Origin: Cybelea sp963824595
GTDB lineage: Bacteria > Vulcanimicrobiota > Vulcanimicrobiia > Vulcanimicrobiales > Vulcanimicrobiaceae
DNA length: 64,000 nt
Direction: 5' to 3'
Assembly: GCA_963824595.1 (NCBI GenBank)
Contig: CAWGPY010000001.1
Span: 62,001-126,000 of the forward strand
The position numbers were made by a program, and so were the translations under genes. Of the stretch, positions 26,749-34,949 are shown piece by piece. Each line of letters opens with the position of its first letter. Within the stretch, counting starts at the first letter, position 1. The notes under the pieces were generated by a model. That model did no database searches and was not told where the DNA came from. It was given only the letters and a program-made list of their open reading frames with translations.

Positions 26749-29359
26749 TCCGAGCTTCCGTAGCAGAGAGACCGGCGCCGAGTGCCATTTGTTCGGCAAG
26801 GTCGTCCTCGGAAAGGGCTGTTTGCAGCATTCTTGTCAAGCGTTCGTGTGTGACGCGCTCGGTGTACTCTCGAACGAAACCCTGTTCCGTTAACGTGCGC
26901 TCGACGTAACCTTCGACGATCGCCGCCTCGGCGCAATGCCCCTCGATCGCGAGGGCGAGAGCCATGTGCTCGAGGCCAATAGCCGCGAATGATCCGCCGG
27001 GATCGCTCGACGAAAAGAAAGCGATGGCCGCCCGAGCAGATTCACGCGCCGATGCTACGTCGTCCAAAGCGTCCTGGTACCCGGCTAGGTTTTCCATCAG
27101 GTGTGCCCACGTCTGGCGTTCCGGCAAACGCTCCGCGCGAGCGAGCTCCTCCTTGACGATCTGCACTGCCGAGGCCGTCGCGCCCCGCTCGTGCTCGATC
27201 TCGGCGAGGTTAAGCGCGGCGGTGACCGTGCCAAAGTCGTTCTCGAGCGATTTGTAGAGGTCGCGAACTCGCGAAGTGTACCGCGAGGCGTCCTCAAGAT
27301 CGCCTTTGAGGGTAAATATGCGACCGCGTTCGTGCAACGCTCGCGCTCTTTGGCCCGGCGACAGTTCACCGAGCGCCTCGGCGGCGTCGAGGGCGGCGAG
27401 AGCCTCGTCAAACGAGCGGCTTCGCGCGCGCACCTCCGCCGAAAGCAGCAAACAATCTCCCAGAATCACCGGGTTACCGGATGCCGTGGCATCGGCCAGC
27501 GCTCGGTCGGCGGCATCCTTGGCCGCAGCCGAGTGGCCAATCCAAATGGCGGAGAAGGACAGCCGCTCCCACAAGCGCGCTCTGCGGGAGAGGTCGTCTT
27601 GAGCGACGAGCGCGAGCAGGCCCCGCGCCCGATCCATGCTCTCCCGATGGAAGCCCAAGAAATTCCACAGCCTCGTGGCCGCAAAGAGGTCTGCGGCTTC
27701 GTTGATCGCGGTTCGACGGATCCCCCAATCGAGGGCGACCCGCGCGTCTTCGATCTCAACCGCTAAGAGCAAGACCGGTCCGTCCGAGGCAGTTGTTTCA
27801 TATGCCTTGCCCGCTCTTTCAAAAAGGAGCGTTATCTGCGAAAGGTGTCGATCCGCACAGGCGTCGTGTTCGCCGCACTCGACCAGCTTCTCGCGAGCAT
27901 ATTGGCGCGTGGACTCCAGGAACCGATACCGCTCTTCGGCCCCGGGATCGGCTTGAATCAGCGATTTGTCGACCAGGGACGAGAGCAGGTCGAGCACCGT
28001 AATCTCATCGTCGGTGTCGTTGCCGCCAACGGCGGCAGCCGTTTCCAGCGTAAAGCCCCCCGCGAAGATAGATAGCCTTCGAAAAAGTGCTTGTTCGGTG
28101 CCTGGGAGCAGATCGTAGCTCCAGTCGATCAGGGCGCGCATCGTCTGATGTCGCGGCAGCGCGTTACGGTCGCCGCCCGTCAACACGCGGAACCGTTCGT
28201 TCAACCGCAGAGATAGCTGCTGCGGTGAGAGCACTTTGATCCGCGCCGCGGCTAGCTCGATTGCGAGCGGAATACCGTCGAGCCGCCGGCATATCTCGCC
28301 GACGTAGCGTGCGTTCTCGTCGCTGAGCACAAAGCGGTCGTCGGCAGCGAGCGCGCGATCGACAAACAAAGCCACCGACCCGTAGCCGGTCATCGACGAG
28401 GCCGTGACCGCTCCCTCCGGCGGAGGGACGGCTAGAGAAGGTAGCCGGTAGACTCGCTCCCCCGTAATGTTCAGGCTCTCGCGGCTCGTCGCCAAAAGCC
28501 GAACGCCGGGGCAGGCGTTCAAGATCCGATCCGCTACGGCACGAACGCTTTCGATGACGTGCTCGCAGTTATCTATGATGAGCAGCATTCGCTGACGTTT
28601 GAGGCGCTCCAACACCGTCTCGAGGATCGGAGCATGCGATTCGGTCGCGCCGAGAACTCGAGCGATCGCGCTCGCGACCAAAGATTCGTCCGAGATCCGC
28701 GCGAGTTCGACCAGCCAAACTCCGTCCGGAAAGGCTGGAAGCAGCTGCGACCCGGCTTCGGTCGCCGCGCGCGTCTTGCCGGAACCGCCGGTTCCGACGA
28801 GTGTCACGAGCCTACTGCGTCGAATTAGGGCTTCGATATCCCCAACCTCGCGTTCGCGTCCGACGAACGAGGTCAATTGCAATGGTAGGTTGTTTTGATG
28901 CGGCCCCGGGGCGGTGTCCGTTGGGGGGATCGGTTCGCCCTCCGCCGCCGGTGGTTGAACGAGCGACTGAACGTCGGCGAGAAGCTCGGGCCAGACGCCG
29001 TCCAACGGACGGGTCGCCGCGTCGAACCAGTGAATTGCGCGAACGTAGAACTCAAGGGTCGGCGACGGGGGAACATCCTCGATGAGAACCGGCAGAATGA
29101 TCTTTCCGCGGTTGGAGGCGAGCTCGAGCTCGTTGAGAACCGGTCGCGAGCTATTCGCGTGCGAAGAGAATACGAGAATCACGACCCGCGAAGCGGCGAT
29201 GGCGTCGACGATCTGCTGCCCGTACGGAACTCCCGGAACCGGATCGCGCGGCGCTATCCAGCACCCGACTCCGCTCGCTTCTAGGCGCCGGCAGATCTCA
29301 CGCGCAGTAGCCGCGTCAATCGAGGAATGACAGATGAAGACCTGCGGAGCGGCAGCCAT
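26717..29359 (-). CDS. TIR domain - STAND ATPase - TPR protein
   Basis: 880 residues. Residues 5-125 are a TIR domain: VFICHSSIDAATAREIC, CWIAPRDPVPGVPYG, and VFSSHANSSRPVLNELELA with the Glu (about residue 77) that is catalytic in NAD-cleaving TIRs. Then a STAND ATPase (VGTGGSGKTR P-loop, LLIIDNCEHV, LLATSRESLNITGERVYRL) and about 400 residues of helical TPR-like repeats. GGAG lies eight bases before ATG 29359. Such architectures act as ligand-triggered switches; bacterial TIR-STANDs include antiphage NADases, but regulatory use is equally possible. Its ATPase half is clearly homologous to the cyclase-STAND at 16.7-19.4 kb. Confidence 0.88.
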   Translation of the reverse strand: MAAAPQVFICHSSIDAATAREICRRLEASGVGCWIAPRDPVPGVPYGQQIVDAIAASRVVILVFSSHANSSRPVLNELELASNRGKIILPVLIEDVPPSPTLEFYVRAIHWFDAATRPLDGVWPELLADVQSLVQPPAAEGEPIPPTDTAPGPHQNNLPLQLTSFVGREREVGDIEALIRRSRLVTLVGTGGSGKTRAATEAGSQLLPAFPDGVWLVELARISDESLVASAIARVLGATESHAPILETVLERLKRQRMLLIIDNCEHVIESVRAVADRILNACPGVRLLATSRESLNITGERVYRLPSLAVPPPEGAVTASSMTGYGSVALFVDRALAADDRFVLSDENARYVGEICRRLDGIPLAIELAAARIKVLSPQQLSLRLNERFRVLTGGDRNALPRHQTMRALIDWSYDLLPGTEQALFRRLSIFAGGFTLETAAAVGGNDTDDEITVLDLLSSLVDKSLIQADPGAEERYRFLESTRQYAREKLVECGEHDACADRHLSQITLLFERAGKAYETTASDGPVLLLAVEIEDARVALDWGIRRTAINEAADLFAATRLWNFLGFHRESMDRARGLLALVAQDDLSRRARLWERLSFSAIWIGHSAAAKDAADRALADATASGNPVILGDCLLLSAEVRARSRSFDEALAALDAAEALGELSPGQRARALHERGRIFTLKGDLEDASRYTSRVRDLYKSLENDFGTVTAALNLAEIEHERGATASAVQIVKEELARAERLPERQTWAHLMENLAGYQDALDDVASARESARAAIAFFSSSDPGGSFAAIGLEHMALALAIEGHCAEAAIVEGYVERTLTEQGFVREYTERVTHERLTRMLQTALSEDDLAEQMALGAGLSATEARTIATAPEATT

Positions 29360-29408
29360 CCCGCTTGCTCCGCCCGGCCGAGCGGCTCATCCTGCTTTGG
29401 CGCAGGCG

Positions 29409-30086
29409 CTAGAACGGAAAGTCCGACTGCGTTAGACCGACGTTCGTTTTGAGGTCGTTGACCGTTTCGTCCAAGACGATCTGCGAGCCGGAGTACATAA
29501 CCTGCCGGATCGGCCAGTGCGTCTCTTTCGAGAGATACAGGATCTGCTCTGAAATATCGCCGTTCGAGCCGGGATCCGATGCCTTGAGGTCGAGACGGTC
29601 CGTCGGCACGCCGCCGATTTTGCCGCCATCGGCCTGCGTCAGCTTGCCGGGCGTCGTCGCGTAGTTCGCGACGATGCGCTGCAGCAGGCCCTCGGGGATC
29701 GTGACGCCGCGCAACGAGACCGCGCGCGCGTCGTTCACACTCACCTTCCGGTGGAATCCCGAGAGGAAGCCGCCTTGGTGGCCGCTGATCTGATCGCCGC
29801 CGGCCCAGACGCCGCCCGAGCCCTTGCCGTCGCCGTCGAGGATGAGCGTCTTGGCGAAGTGCGGCTTCATGAACTGATACGAATAAACTCGATCTTGCGT
29901 CGCCGTGCCCTTCGCCTCGTGGACGTGGAGCACGCACGTGTAGTCGTTCGTCGCCGCGAAGGCCTGATCGAACGCCGCGATCGCCGGCGCCGAGTTCGCG
30001 GCCACGATTCCGCCGCTGGGCCACAGCGCAATCGTCAACGCCGCGATTGTCGCGCAAAAAAACGATGACCCACGTTCGAATTTCAC
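29409..30086 (-). CDS. LolA-like / DUF1571-like exported protein
   Basis: 225 residues with an N-terminal signal segment (FFCATIAALTIALWPSGGIVAA). The mature part begins with a helix, then strands YTCVLHVHEAKG and VYSYQFMKPHFAKTLIL, and ends with WPIRQVMYSGSQIVLDETVNDLKTN. This is the half-barrel pattern of LolA/outer-membrane-lipoprotein-sorting proteins and DUF1571. It may carry lipoproteins or lipids in the periplasm; the exact role is unknown. GTG start with GGAGG upstream. It follows the usp gene by 22 bp and may share its transcript. Confidence 0.65.
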   Translation of the reverse strand: MKFERGSSFFCATIAALTIALWPSGGIVAANSAPAIAAFDQAFAATNDYTCVLHVHEAKGTATQDRVYSYQFMKPHFAKTLILDGDGKGSGGVWAGGDQISGHQGGFLSGFHRKVSVNDARAVSLRGVTIPEGLLQRIVANYATTPGKLTQADGGKIGGVPTDRLDLKASDPGSNGDISEQILYLSKETHWPIRQVMYSGSQIVLDETVNDLKTNVGLTQSDFPF

Positions 30087-30108
30087 TCGTTCCTCCTCGA
30101 GATGCTGC

Positions 30109-30732
30109 TTATTGAGAGCCGGATTGCGCGCTCTCGTCCATCAGGAGCGTGCCGTGTTTGCCTTCGACGCCGATGAGTACATCGCATTTTGCGTCCGCGG
30201 CGATCTCTTCGATCGTGCGGCCGAGCGGTGCGCCGCTATACTTGCCTTCGCGGAACGAGCCGAGAATGATCAGGTTCGCCTTCTCGCGTTTCGCGGCGTC
30301 CAAGACCGCGTGTTTCGTCGAGCGCGCCTTGATGGTTTCGGTTCGAATCGTGACGTTGTTCGCGTTGGCGATGGTCTCGGCGGCGCCGAGCGCGTCGAGC
30401 GCCTCGCGCTCCTCCGCCGGCATGTCGGCGTCGGGGGGAAGCGTGTAGGGCACTTCGATCACGTAGAGCGCGAGGAGCTCGGAGCGTTCTCCACGCGCCA
30501 GCTTCACCGCGAGCGCCATCATGTGCGCCGAATCGATCTCCGGGGAGAACGCGACGATCAGGCTGCCGACCATCTCCTCGAGGTCGTGCTCGGCCTTCTC
30601 CGCGATCATCTGCACGTACGAGGGCGGCGACGTGAGCATCCAGCGCAGCGTCGCGCCGATCGCGACGGCAATCGCCAGCGCGATCGCGGCGCCCGCGAGC
30701 GTCACGTGGACGTCGCCGGAAAGTGCGGTCAC
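30109..30732 (-). CDS. Membrane-anchored universal stress protein
   Basis: 207 residues. One N-terminal membrane helix (LAGAAIALAIAVAIGATL) precedes a UspA alpha/beta domain: LIVAFSPEIDSAHMMALAVKLAR, LLALYVIEVPYTLP, and the nucleotide-loop region LIILGSFREGKYSGAPLGRT, a variant of the G-2x-G-9x-G(S/T) ATP motif. GTG start overlaps the small upstream gene (GTGA). Genes order as APC permease - small membrane protein - this, so the USP domain probably regulates or couples to the permease, as with USP domains fused to transporters elsewhere. Confidence 0.8.
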   Translation of the reverse strand: MTALSGDVHVTLAGAAIALAIAVAIGATLRWMLTSPPSYVQMIAEKAEHDLEEMVGSLIVAFSPEIDSAHMMALAVKLARGERSELLALYVIEVPYTLPPDADMPAEEREALDALGAAETIANANNVTIRTETIKARSTKHAVLDAAKREKANLIILGSFREGKYSGAPLGRTIEEIAADAKCDVLIGVEGKHGTLLMDESAQSGSQ

Positions 30733-30914
30733 GTCATTCGCCGCGCGCGCAGGATCAGACGGAGCCGATGCATCCCGAGCGCGATCATCGCGGCGGCCAG
30801 TACCACTCCGGGCACGATCGCGAGCCCGGCGCGAACGGATTGCAGCATCTCGGCCAAGATGAGCAGCCCGAGCGCCACCATCAGGACGGCGAGGACGGCG
30901 CGTACGATCAGCAT
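30729..30914 (-). CDS. Small two-helix membrane protein
   Basis: 61 residues with two membrane helices (LIVRAVLAVLMVALGLLILAE and LAIVPGVVLAAAMIALGM) and a basic C-terminus (RLRLILRARRMT). Not recognised. ATG 30914 with AAGGAA upstream, 2 bp after the APC-permease stop and overlapping the usp start by 4 bp. This tight coupling supports a real gene and a permease accessory role. Confidence 0.65.
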   Translation of the reverse strand: MLIVRAVLAVLMVALGLLILAEMLQSVRAGLAIVPGVVLAAAMIALGMHRLRLILRARRMT

Positions 30915-30916
30915 CG

Positions 30917-32545
30917 TCAGGTTCCTTGCTCCGAGCGCCGCGCGTCGCTCGCCTTGACGTTGGCGATGTACTCGTCCATCATCTCCAACTCGCCCGAGCG
31001 CCGAAGGATGTCGACCTGGGTCGTGCGCCAGTCACGCGGCTGCGAGCGGAGCAACGGCAAACGCCGGTATCCGCGGTAGACCAGGTAGAGGATGAGGCCC
31101 AACAACAGCCAGCTGGGACCGAAGATGCGGCCGAGCGGGTGCGTGAACAGCGTGAAGATCAGAATCGAGAAGATTCCGACGAACCCGATGACGGCGACGA
31201 TCGGAAAGTCGACGCGCTCGCCTCGGAACTGCAGCGGCACGTTCAGAGGAATCTTGAACTTGCGCGGGCTCAAGGGGTCGGTCAGGCGCAGCCCGATGAG
31301 TCCCAGGAAGACGAACGAGTAGCTGGTGGCCGCTCCGAAGGCATAGAGGTCGGCCAGAAATTCGAGGCCGTTCTCGCCGTGGAAGAAGCGGCCGTACAGC
31401 GCCGTCATCGACGGAAACAGCGACGGCGCCGCGGCGAAGATCAGCTCGATGACGGCGATGGTAGAGAAGAACACGATCGAGATCGCCGGCGTCCTGAAGG
31501 TCCGGTGGACCCGCTGGAAGAGCGAGGGCAGCAAATTGCTGCTGCTCATCGCGTAGGCGATGCGCGAGCTGCCGAACACGCCCGAGTTCGACGAGATCAG
31601 CAGCAGCACCGCGCCGAGCACCGGCACGTAGAGCGCGGCGAAGGCGCCGTAGTACGGCACCTGCGCGGCCAGCAGCGCGACCGCCTTGCCTTGGTTGTCG
31701 GGGTTGTGCGGAAATATCTGCCAGAACTGTATCGGATGGCCGGCCGCGTCCACGATCGGGTGCCAGGGCTGCAGACCGAGCGCGAGGTTCGAGTAGGCCA
31801 GCGCGAAGATCAGGATCGTCAAGATCAGCGCGACCGACGTGCGCGGGATGATCGAGGCGGGGCGCTGCGTCTCCTGCGCCGCCTGCGAGATCGACTCCAG
31901 CCCGACGAACGAGACGATAGCCAGCGACGTGCCCAGCATCAGCGCATAGGGCGACGGCCAGTTGAAGTGCATCGCGTGGATCAGCAACTGCGGGCGAAAC
32001 GCGAAGAGAAATCCGAAGCATAGGATCGCCGTTTCGCTCAAGACGTCGAGCGCCGACACGACGCCGTTGAACGTCGTGCTCTCGCGCACGCCTACGACGT
32101 TGAGCAGGCACAGCGCGACCACGAGACCCAGCACCACCACGAAGTGAAGCCACGGATGCGTCGAGTTGACGAGCGCCGGCAAGAGCTGGCTGGTATAATC
32201 CACCGAGCTCCATGCGAAGAGCGTCACGTCGATCGTGAAATCGAGCAGCACGGCCCAGCCCGCGATGAAGCCGAAGATATCGCCGAGGCCGCGCATGACG
32301 AAATACTGACCGCCTCCCGCCACGGGATAGGTCGCGGCGAGCTCGGTGTACGCTAGGCCGATGCACACGTAGACGACGCCCGCGAAGAGGAACGCAACGT
32401 TCGACGCGCCGGCGGCCCATGCGAGCACCAGGCCGAGGCCGACGAAGATGTCGGCGCCCACGTCGGAGTAACCCCAGGAGAACGAGCCCCATGGCGTGAC
32501 GGTCCGGCGCAGCTCCGGCTTGGCGCCGGACGTTTTTTGGGCCAC
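30917..32545 (-). CDS. APC-superfamily amino-acid/polyamine permease
   Basis: 542 residues, 12 or more membrane segments. The N-terminal consensus WGYSDVGADIFVGLGLVL and LAYTELAATYPVAGGGQYFVMRGLGD is the helix 1-2 substrate region of APC transporters; FVGLESISQAAQETQRP matches the helix 6-7 motif. Imports amino acids or related organic cations; the substrate cannot be fixed. First gene of a permease-small membrane-USP operon. The C-terminal cytosolic tail (about 45 residues, ending SDARRSEQGT) is charged and could contact the USP. Confidence 0.87.
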   Translation of the reverse strand: MAQKTSGAKPELRRTVTPWGSFSWGYSDVGADIFVGLGLVLAWAAGASNVAFLFAGVVYVCIGLAYTELAATYPVAGGGQYFVMRGLGDIFGFIAGWAVLLDFTIDVTLFAWSSVDYTSQLLPALVNSTHPWLHFVVVLGLVVALCLLNVVGVRESTTFNGVVSALDVLSETAILCFGFLFAFRPQLLIHAMHFNWPSPYALMLGTSLAIVSFVGLESISQAAQETQRPASIIPRTSVALILTILIFALAYSNLALGLQPWHPIVDAAGHPIQFWQIFPHNPDNQGKAVALLAAQVPYYGAFAALYVPVLGAVLLLISSNSGVFGSSRIAYAMSSSNLLPSLFQRVHRTFRTPAISIVFFSTIAVIELIFAAAPSLFPSMTALYGRFFHGENGLEFLADLYAFGAATSYSFVFLGLIGLRLTDPLSPRKFKIPLNVPLQFRGERVDFPIVAVIGFVGIFSILIFTLFTHPLGRIFGPSWLLLGLILYLVYRGYRRLPLLRSQPRDWRTTQVDILRRSGELEMMDEYIANVKASDARRSEQGT

Positions 32546-32552
32546 TCGACTC

Positions 32553-32888
32553 CTAAAAGGCGTTTCGGTGCAGGCTCAGCCGCGGTCCGTCCAGGGTCAC
32601 GACGTCGAATCGCACGTTGGCCGAGGGCGCCACGATCTGCGCGTAATCTGCGGCGGCCCTGCGCAGTCGCGTGCGCTTGCGCCCGTCGATCGAGCGCAAG
32701 GCGGAGCCGAACGTCGCGGTGTCACGGCGCTTCACTTCGACGATGACGAGCGTCGGCCCATCCATGCAGACCGCGTCGATCTCGCCGCCCGGCACGCGCA
32801 CGTTGCGCGCGAGGACGCGGTAGCCGCGGCGGCTCAGGAACGCGGCGGCGCGGTCCTCGCCCGCCTTGCCCTTAGCGCCGCTATCCAA
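32553..32888 (-). CDS. yraN: YraN/UPF0102 family predicted nuclease
   Basis: 111 residues, restriction-endonuclease-like fold: KGKAGEDRAAAFLSRRGY, then GGEIDAVCMDGPTLVIVEVKRR with the E-I-D and E-V-K residues of a metal-dependent nuclease site. TTG 32888 is chosen because it overlaps the rnhB stop and begins just before the first conserved block. The yraN-rnhB-ylqF-lepB-rplS-trmD order is a conserved bacterial arrangement. Function in vivo unknown. Confidence 0.88.
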   Translation of the reverse strand: MDSGAKGKAGEDRAAAFLSRRGYRVLARNVRVPGGEIDAVCMDGPTLVIVEVKRRDTATFGSALRSIDGRKRTRLRRAAADYAQIVAPSANVRFDVVTLDGPRLSLHRNAF

Positions 32889-33588
32889 CCGACGCCTCCA
32901 AATCCTCGACGCTGTCCAGTGCCAGAGCGAGCTGCGCGTCGCGCACGCGAGCCCAGTTCGCCCGATGGTGCGCGCTCGGTCCGTGCACGCGCAGCGACTC
33001 GATGTGCAGCGGCGTGGAGTAGCCCTTGTGGTGCGCAAAGCCGTACCGTGGGTCTTCCCGGTCGAGCTCGACCATGAGGGCGTCGCGATGGACCTTCGCC
33101 AAGATCGACGCGGCGGCGACGACCGCACACAGGGCGTCGCCATGGATCAGGGGCTCTTGCGGGCCGGCGAACGATCGGATTCGCACCGCGTCGGTGATCA
33201 GATATTGCGGCACGGCCGGGAGCGACGCGATCGCGCGCTCCATCGCCAGGACGCTCGCCCAGTAGATGTTGAGCCGGTCGATCTCGGCGACGCAGGCGCT
33301 GCCCAGCGCCCACGCCGTCGCGCGTTGCCTGATCTCGTCGGCGATGGCAACCCGCACGTCTGCGCGCACGAGCTTCGAGTCGTTGAGCCCTTTGATGAAG
33401 AGCGGCTGCGCGGCGACGACGCACGCCGCGACCACGGGCCCGGCGAGGGGCCCTCGCCCCACCTCGTCGACGCCGCCGACCAGCATGAACCCGCGCTCGC
33501 GCGCGGCGTACTCGAAACGATGCAGGCGATGCAGCCGGCGCCGCTCGCGCTCGTAGGCGTTGCGGGCTTTACGCTGCTTCGCCGTCAT
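32881..33588 (-). CDS. rnhB: Ribonuclease HII
   Basis: Removes ribonucleotides misincorporated in DNA and RNA from RNA-DNA hybrids. 235 residues. Active-site acidic residues: DE of GGVDEVGRGPLAGPV, Asp of YLITDAV and Asp of AASILAKVHRD. DSKLV and YGFAHHKGYSTPLH are further family motifs. ATG 33588 is the start; the open frame upstream is a shadow of ylqF, which overlaps by 20 bp. An unusually basic 30-residue N-terminus (KQRKARNAYERERRRLHRLHR) precedes the catalytic domain. Confidence 0.95.
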   Translation of the reverse strand: MTAKQRKARNAYERERRRLHRLHRFEYAARERGFMLVGGVDEVGRGPLAGPVVAACVVAAQPLFIKGLNDSKLVRADVRVAIADEIRQRATAWALGSACVAEIDRLNIYWASVLAMERAIASLPAVPQYLITDAVRIRSFAGPQEPLIHGDALCAVVAAASILAKVHRDALMVELDREDPRYGFAHHKGYSTPLHIESLRVHGPSAHHRANWARVRDAQLALALDSVEDLEASVG

Positions 33589-34375
33589 CCGGGCTCTCCA
33601 GCGAAATCCGTCCGAACGCGCCTTCGTTGAACGCGCGAATGTAGGACTGGGCCGCGTTGTGATAGTCGATCTCGCCGCCGCGCCGCAACAAGCCGCGTCG
33701 TTCCGCGAACGCCTGCAGGTCGGGAACCACCGTGCGCGGGCTGCGCGCAACGAGCCACGCGTGGAACGCTGCAGCCACCTCTTGAGGATCGTAGCGCTCG
33801 CGCGGGATGGCGCCGCAGATCGCGAGCTTCCATTGCGCCGCGGCGTCGGGAATCTTCGGCGGCAGCACGCCCGGCGTGTCCATCAGCTCCAGGTCGCGCG
33901 CGAGGCGGAACCATTGCGGATGGCGCGTCACGCCGGCACGGTCTTCGGTCTTCGCGGCGCTGCGGCCCAGCAGGGCGTTGACGATGGTCGACTTGCCGGA
34001 GTTCGGCACGCCGACGATCATCGCTCGCGAGATGCCGGCGGCGGGTCGCAGCTCCGACGATGCGCGCTTCATCGCAGCGGCGACGCGCGACACGCTGCGG
34101 GGGATGCGCGCGTCGACGGCGACCGCCGGCGCGCCGGCATCCGTGAGCGCGCGCAGCCAGCGTTTGGTGGTCGCCGCGTCCGCGAGGTCGTCCCGGTCCA
34201 GGGTGACGACGCGCGCTCGCCGTTCGGCCAGCTGGTCGAGCAGTGGATTGCGGCCGCTGCGCGCGATGCGCGCATCGACCACCTCGACGACGATATCGAT
34301 GATGCGCAGGAACTCGCGCATCTGGCGCGTCGCCTTCACCATGTGCCCGGGATACCACGCGATTTGCCGCTCCAA
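33569..34375 (-). CDS. ylqF: Ribosome biogenesis GTPase YlqF/RbgA
   Basis: Circularly permuted GTPase for late 50S assembly. 268 residues. Starts with WYPGHMVKATRQMRE, as in RbgA; G1 P-loop is GVPNSGKST and G3 is DTPGV; the C-terminal ANTAR-like helical domain follows. The G4 motif, usually NKxD, reads DRDD in VVTLDRDDLAD, a departure from the guanine-specificity motif (see findings). Lies between lepB and rnhB, its usual place. Confidence 0.92.
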   Translation of the reverse strand: MERQIAWYPGHMVKATRQMREFLRIIDIVVEVVDARIARSGRNPLLDQLAERRARVVTLDRDDLADAATTKRWLRALTDAGAPAVAVDARIPRSVSRVAAAMKRASSELRPAAGISRAMIVGVPNSGKSTIVNALLGRSAAKTEDRAGVTRHPQWFRLARDLELMDTPGVLPPKIPDAAAQWKLAICGAIPRERYDPQEVAAAFHAWLVARSPRTVVPDLQAFAERRGLLRRGGEIDYHNAAQSYIRAFNEGAFGRISLESPDDGEAA

Positions 34376-34415
34376 CGCCCTCGCTCCCTAATTCCCGCCG
34401 CTGGTCACGAGTGCG

Positions 34416-34925
34416 TCAGAGACCCCCGAGCATGCGCGGCGGCCATATTCCGGCGACGGCGCGGCCGATCAGCCGGTCGTCGCCGACCGGACCGAAGAAG
34501 CGCGAGTCCTCGCTCTCGGCGCGGTTGTCGCCCAGCACGTAGACCGACGACGGCGGGACGGCGACCTCGGGGAAGCTCCGGTCGTCCGGATGGCGGACGT
34601 AGGGCTCGCCGAGCTTGGCCGCATTGACGTAGACCTGGCCCCGATCGATTCGAATCCGATCGCCCGGCAGGCCGATCACGCGTTTGATGAAGACGCCGCG
34701 GGCGTCGCCCTCGTGACGGAAGGCGACGATCTCGCCGCGGTGCGGCGAGCCGAAGCGGTACGCGAACGTATTGATCACCACGTACTCACCGGAGCGGATA
34801 TGGGGTTCCATCGAGAGACCGGCGACTTGCGGAAGACGGACGAAGAACGCTGCGACGAGGGTTGCGAGCAGCGCCAGCTGCAGAGCCAGGTTCGCAACCG
34901 ATCTCCAGCGCAAGAAGCGGACCAC
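34416..34925 (-). CDS. lepB: Signal peptidase I, copy 1
   Basis: 169 residues, the shortest of three adjacent copies. One N-terminal membrane helix, catalytic Ser in GLSMEPHIRSGEYVVIN, catalytic Lys in FIKRVIGLPGD, and the C-terminal box LGDNRAESEDSRFFGPV. Cleaves Sec/Tat signal peptides on the outer face of the inner membrane. It is minimal, of Gram-positive type. GTG start, no strong ribosome site, 24 bp after copy 2. Confidence 0.93.
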   Translation of the reverse strand: MVRFLRWRSVANLALQLALLATLVAAFFVRLPQVAGLSMEPHIRSGEYVVINTFAYRFGSPHRGEIVAFRHEGDARGVFIKRVIGLPGDRIRIDRGQVYVNAAKLGEPYVRHPDDRSFPEVAVPPSSVYVLGDNRAESEDSRFFGPVGDDRLIGRAVAGIWPPRMLGGL

Positions 34926-34949
34926 GGAAGTCCGTCTTCGCTCAGGCGG

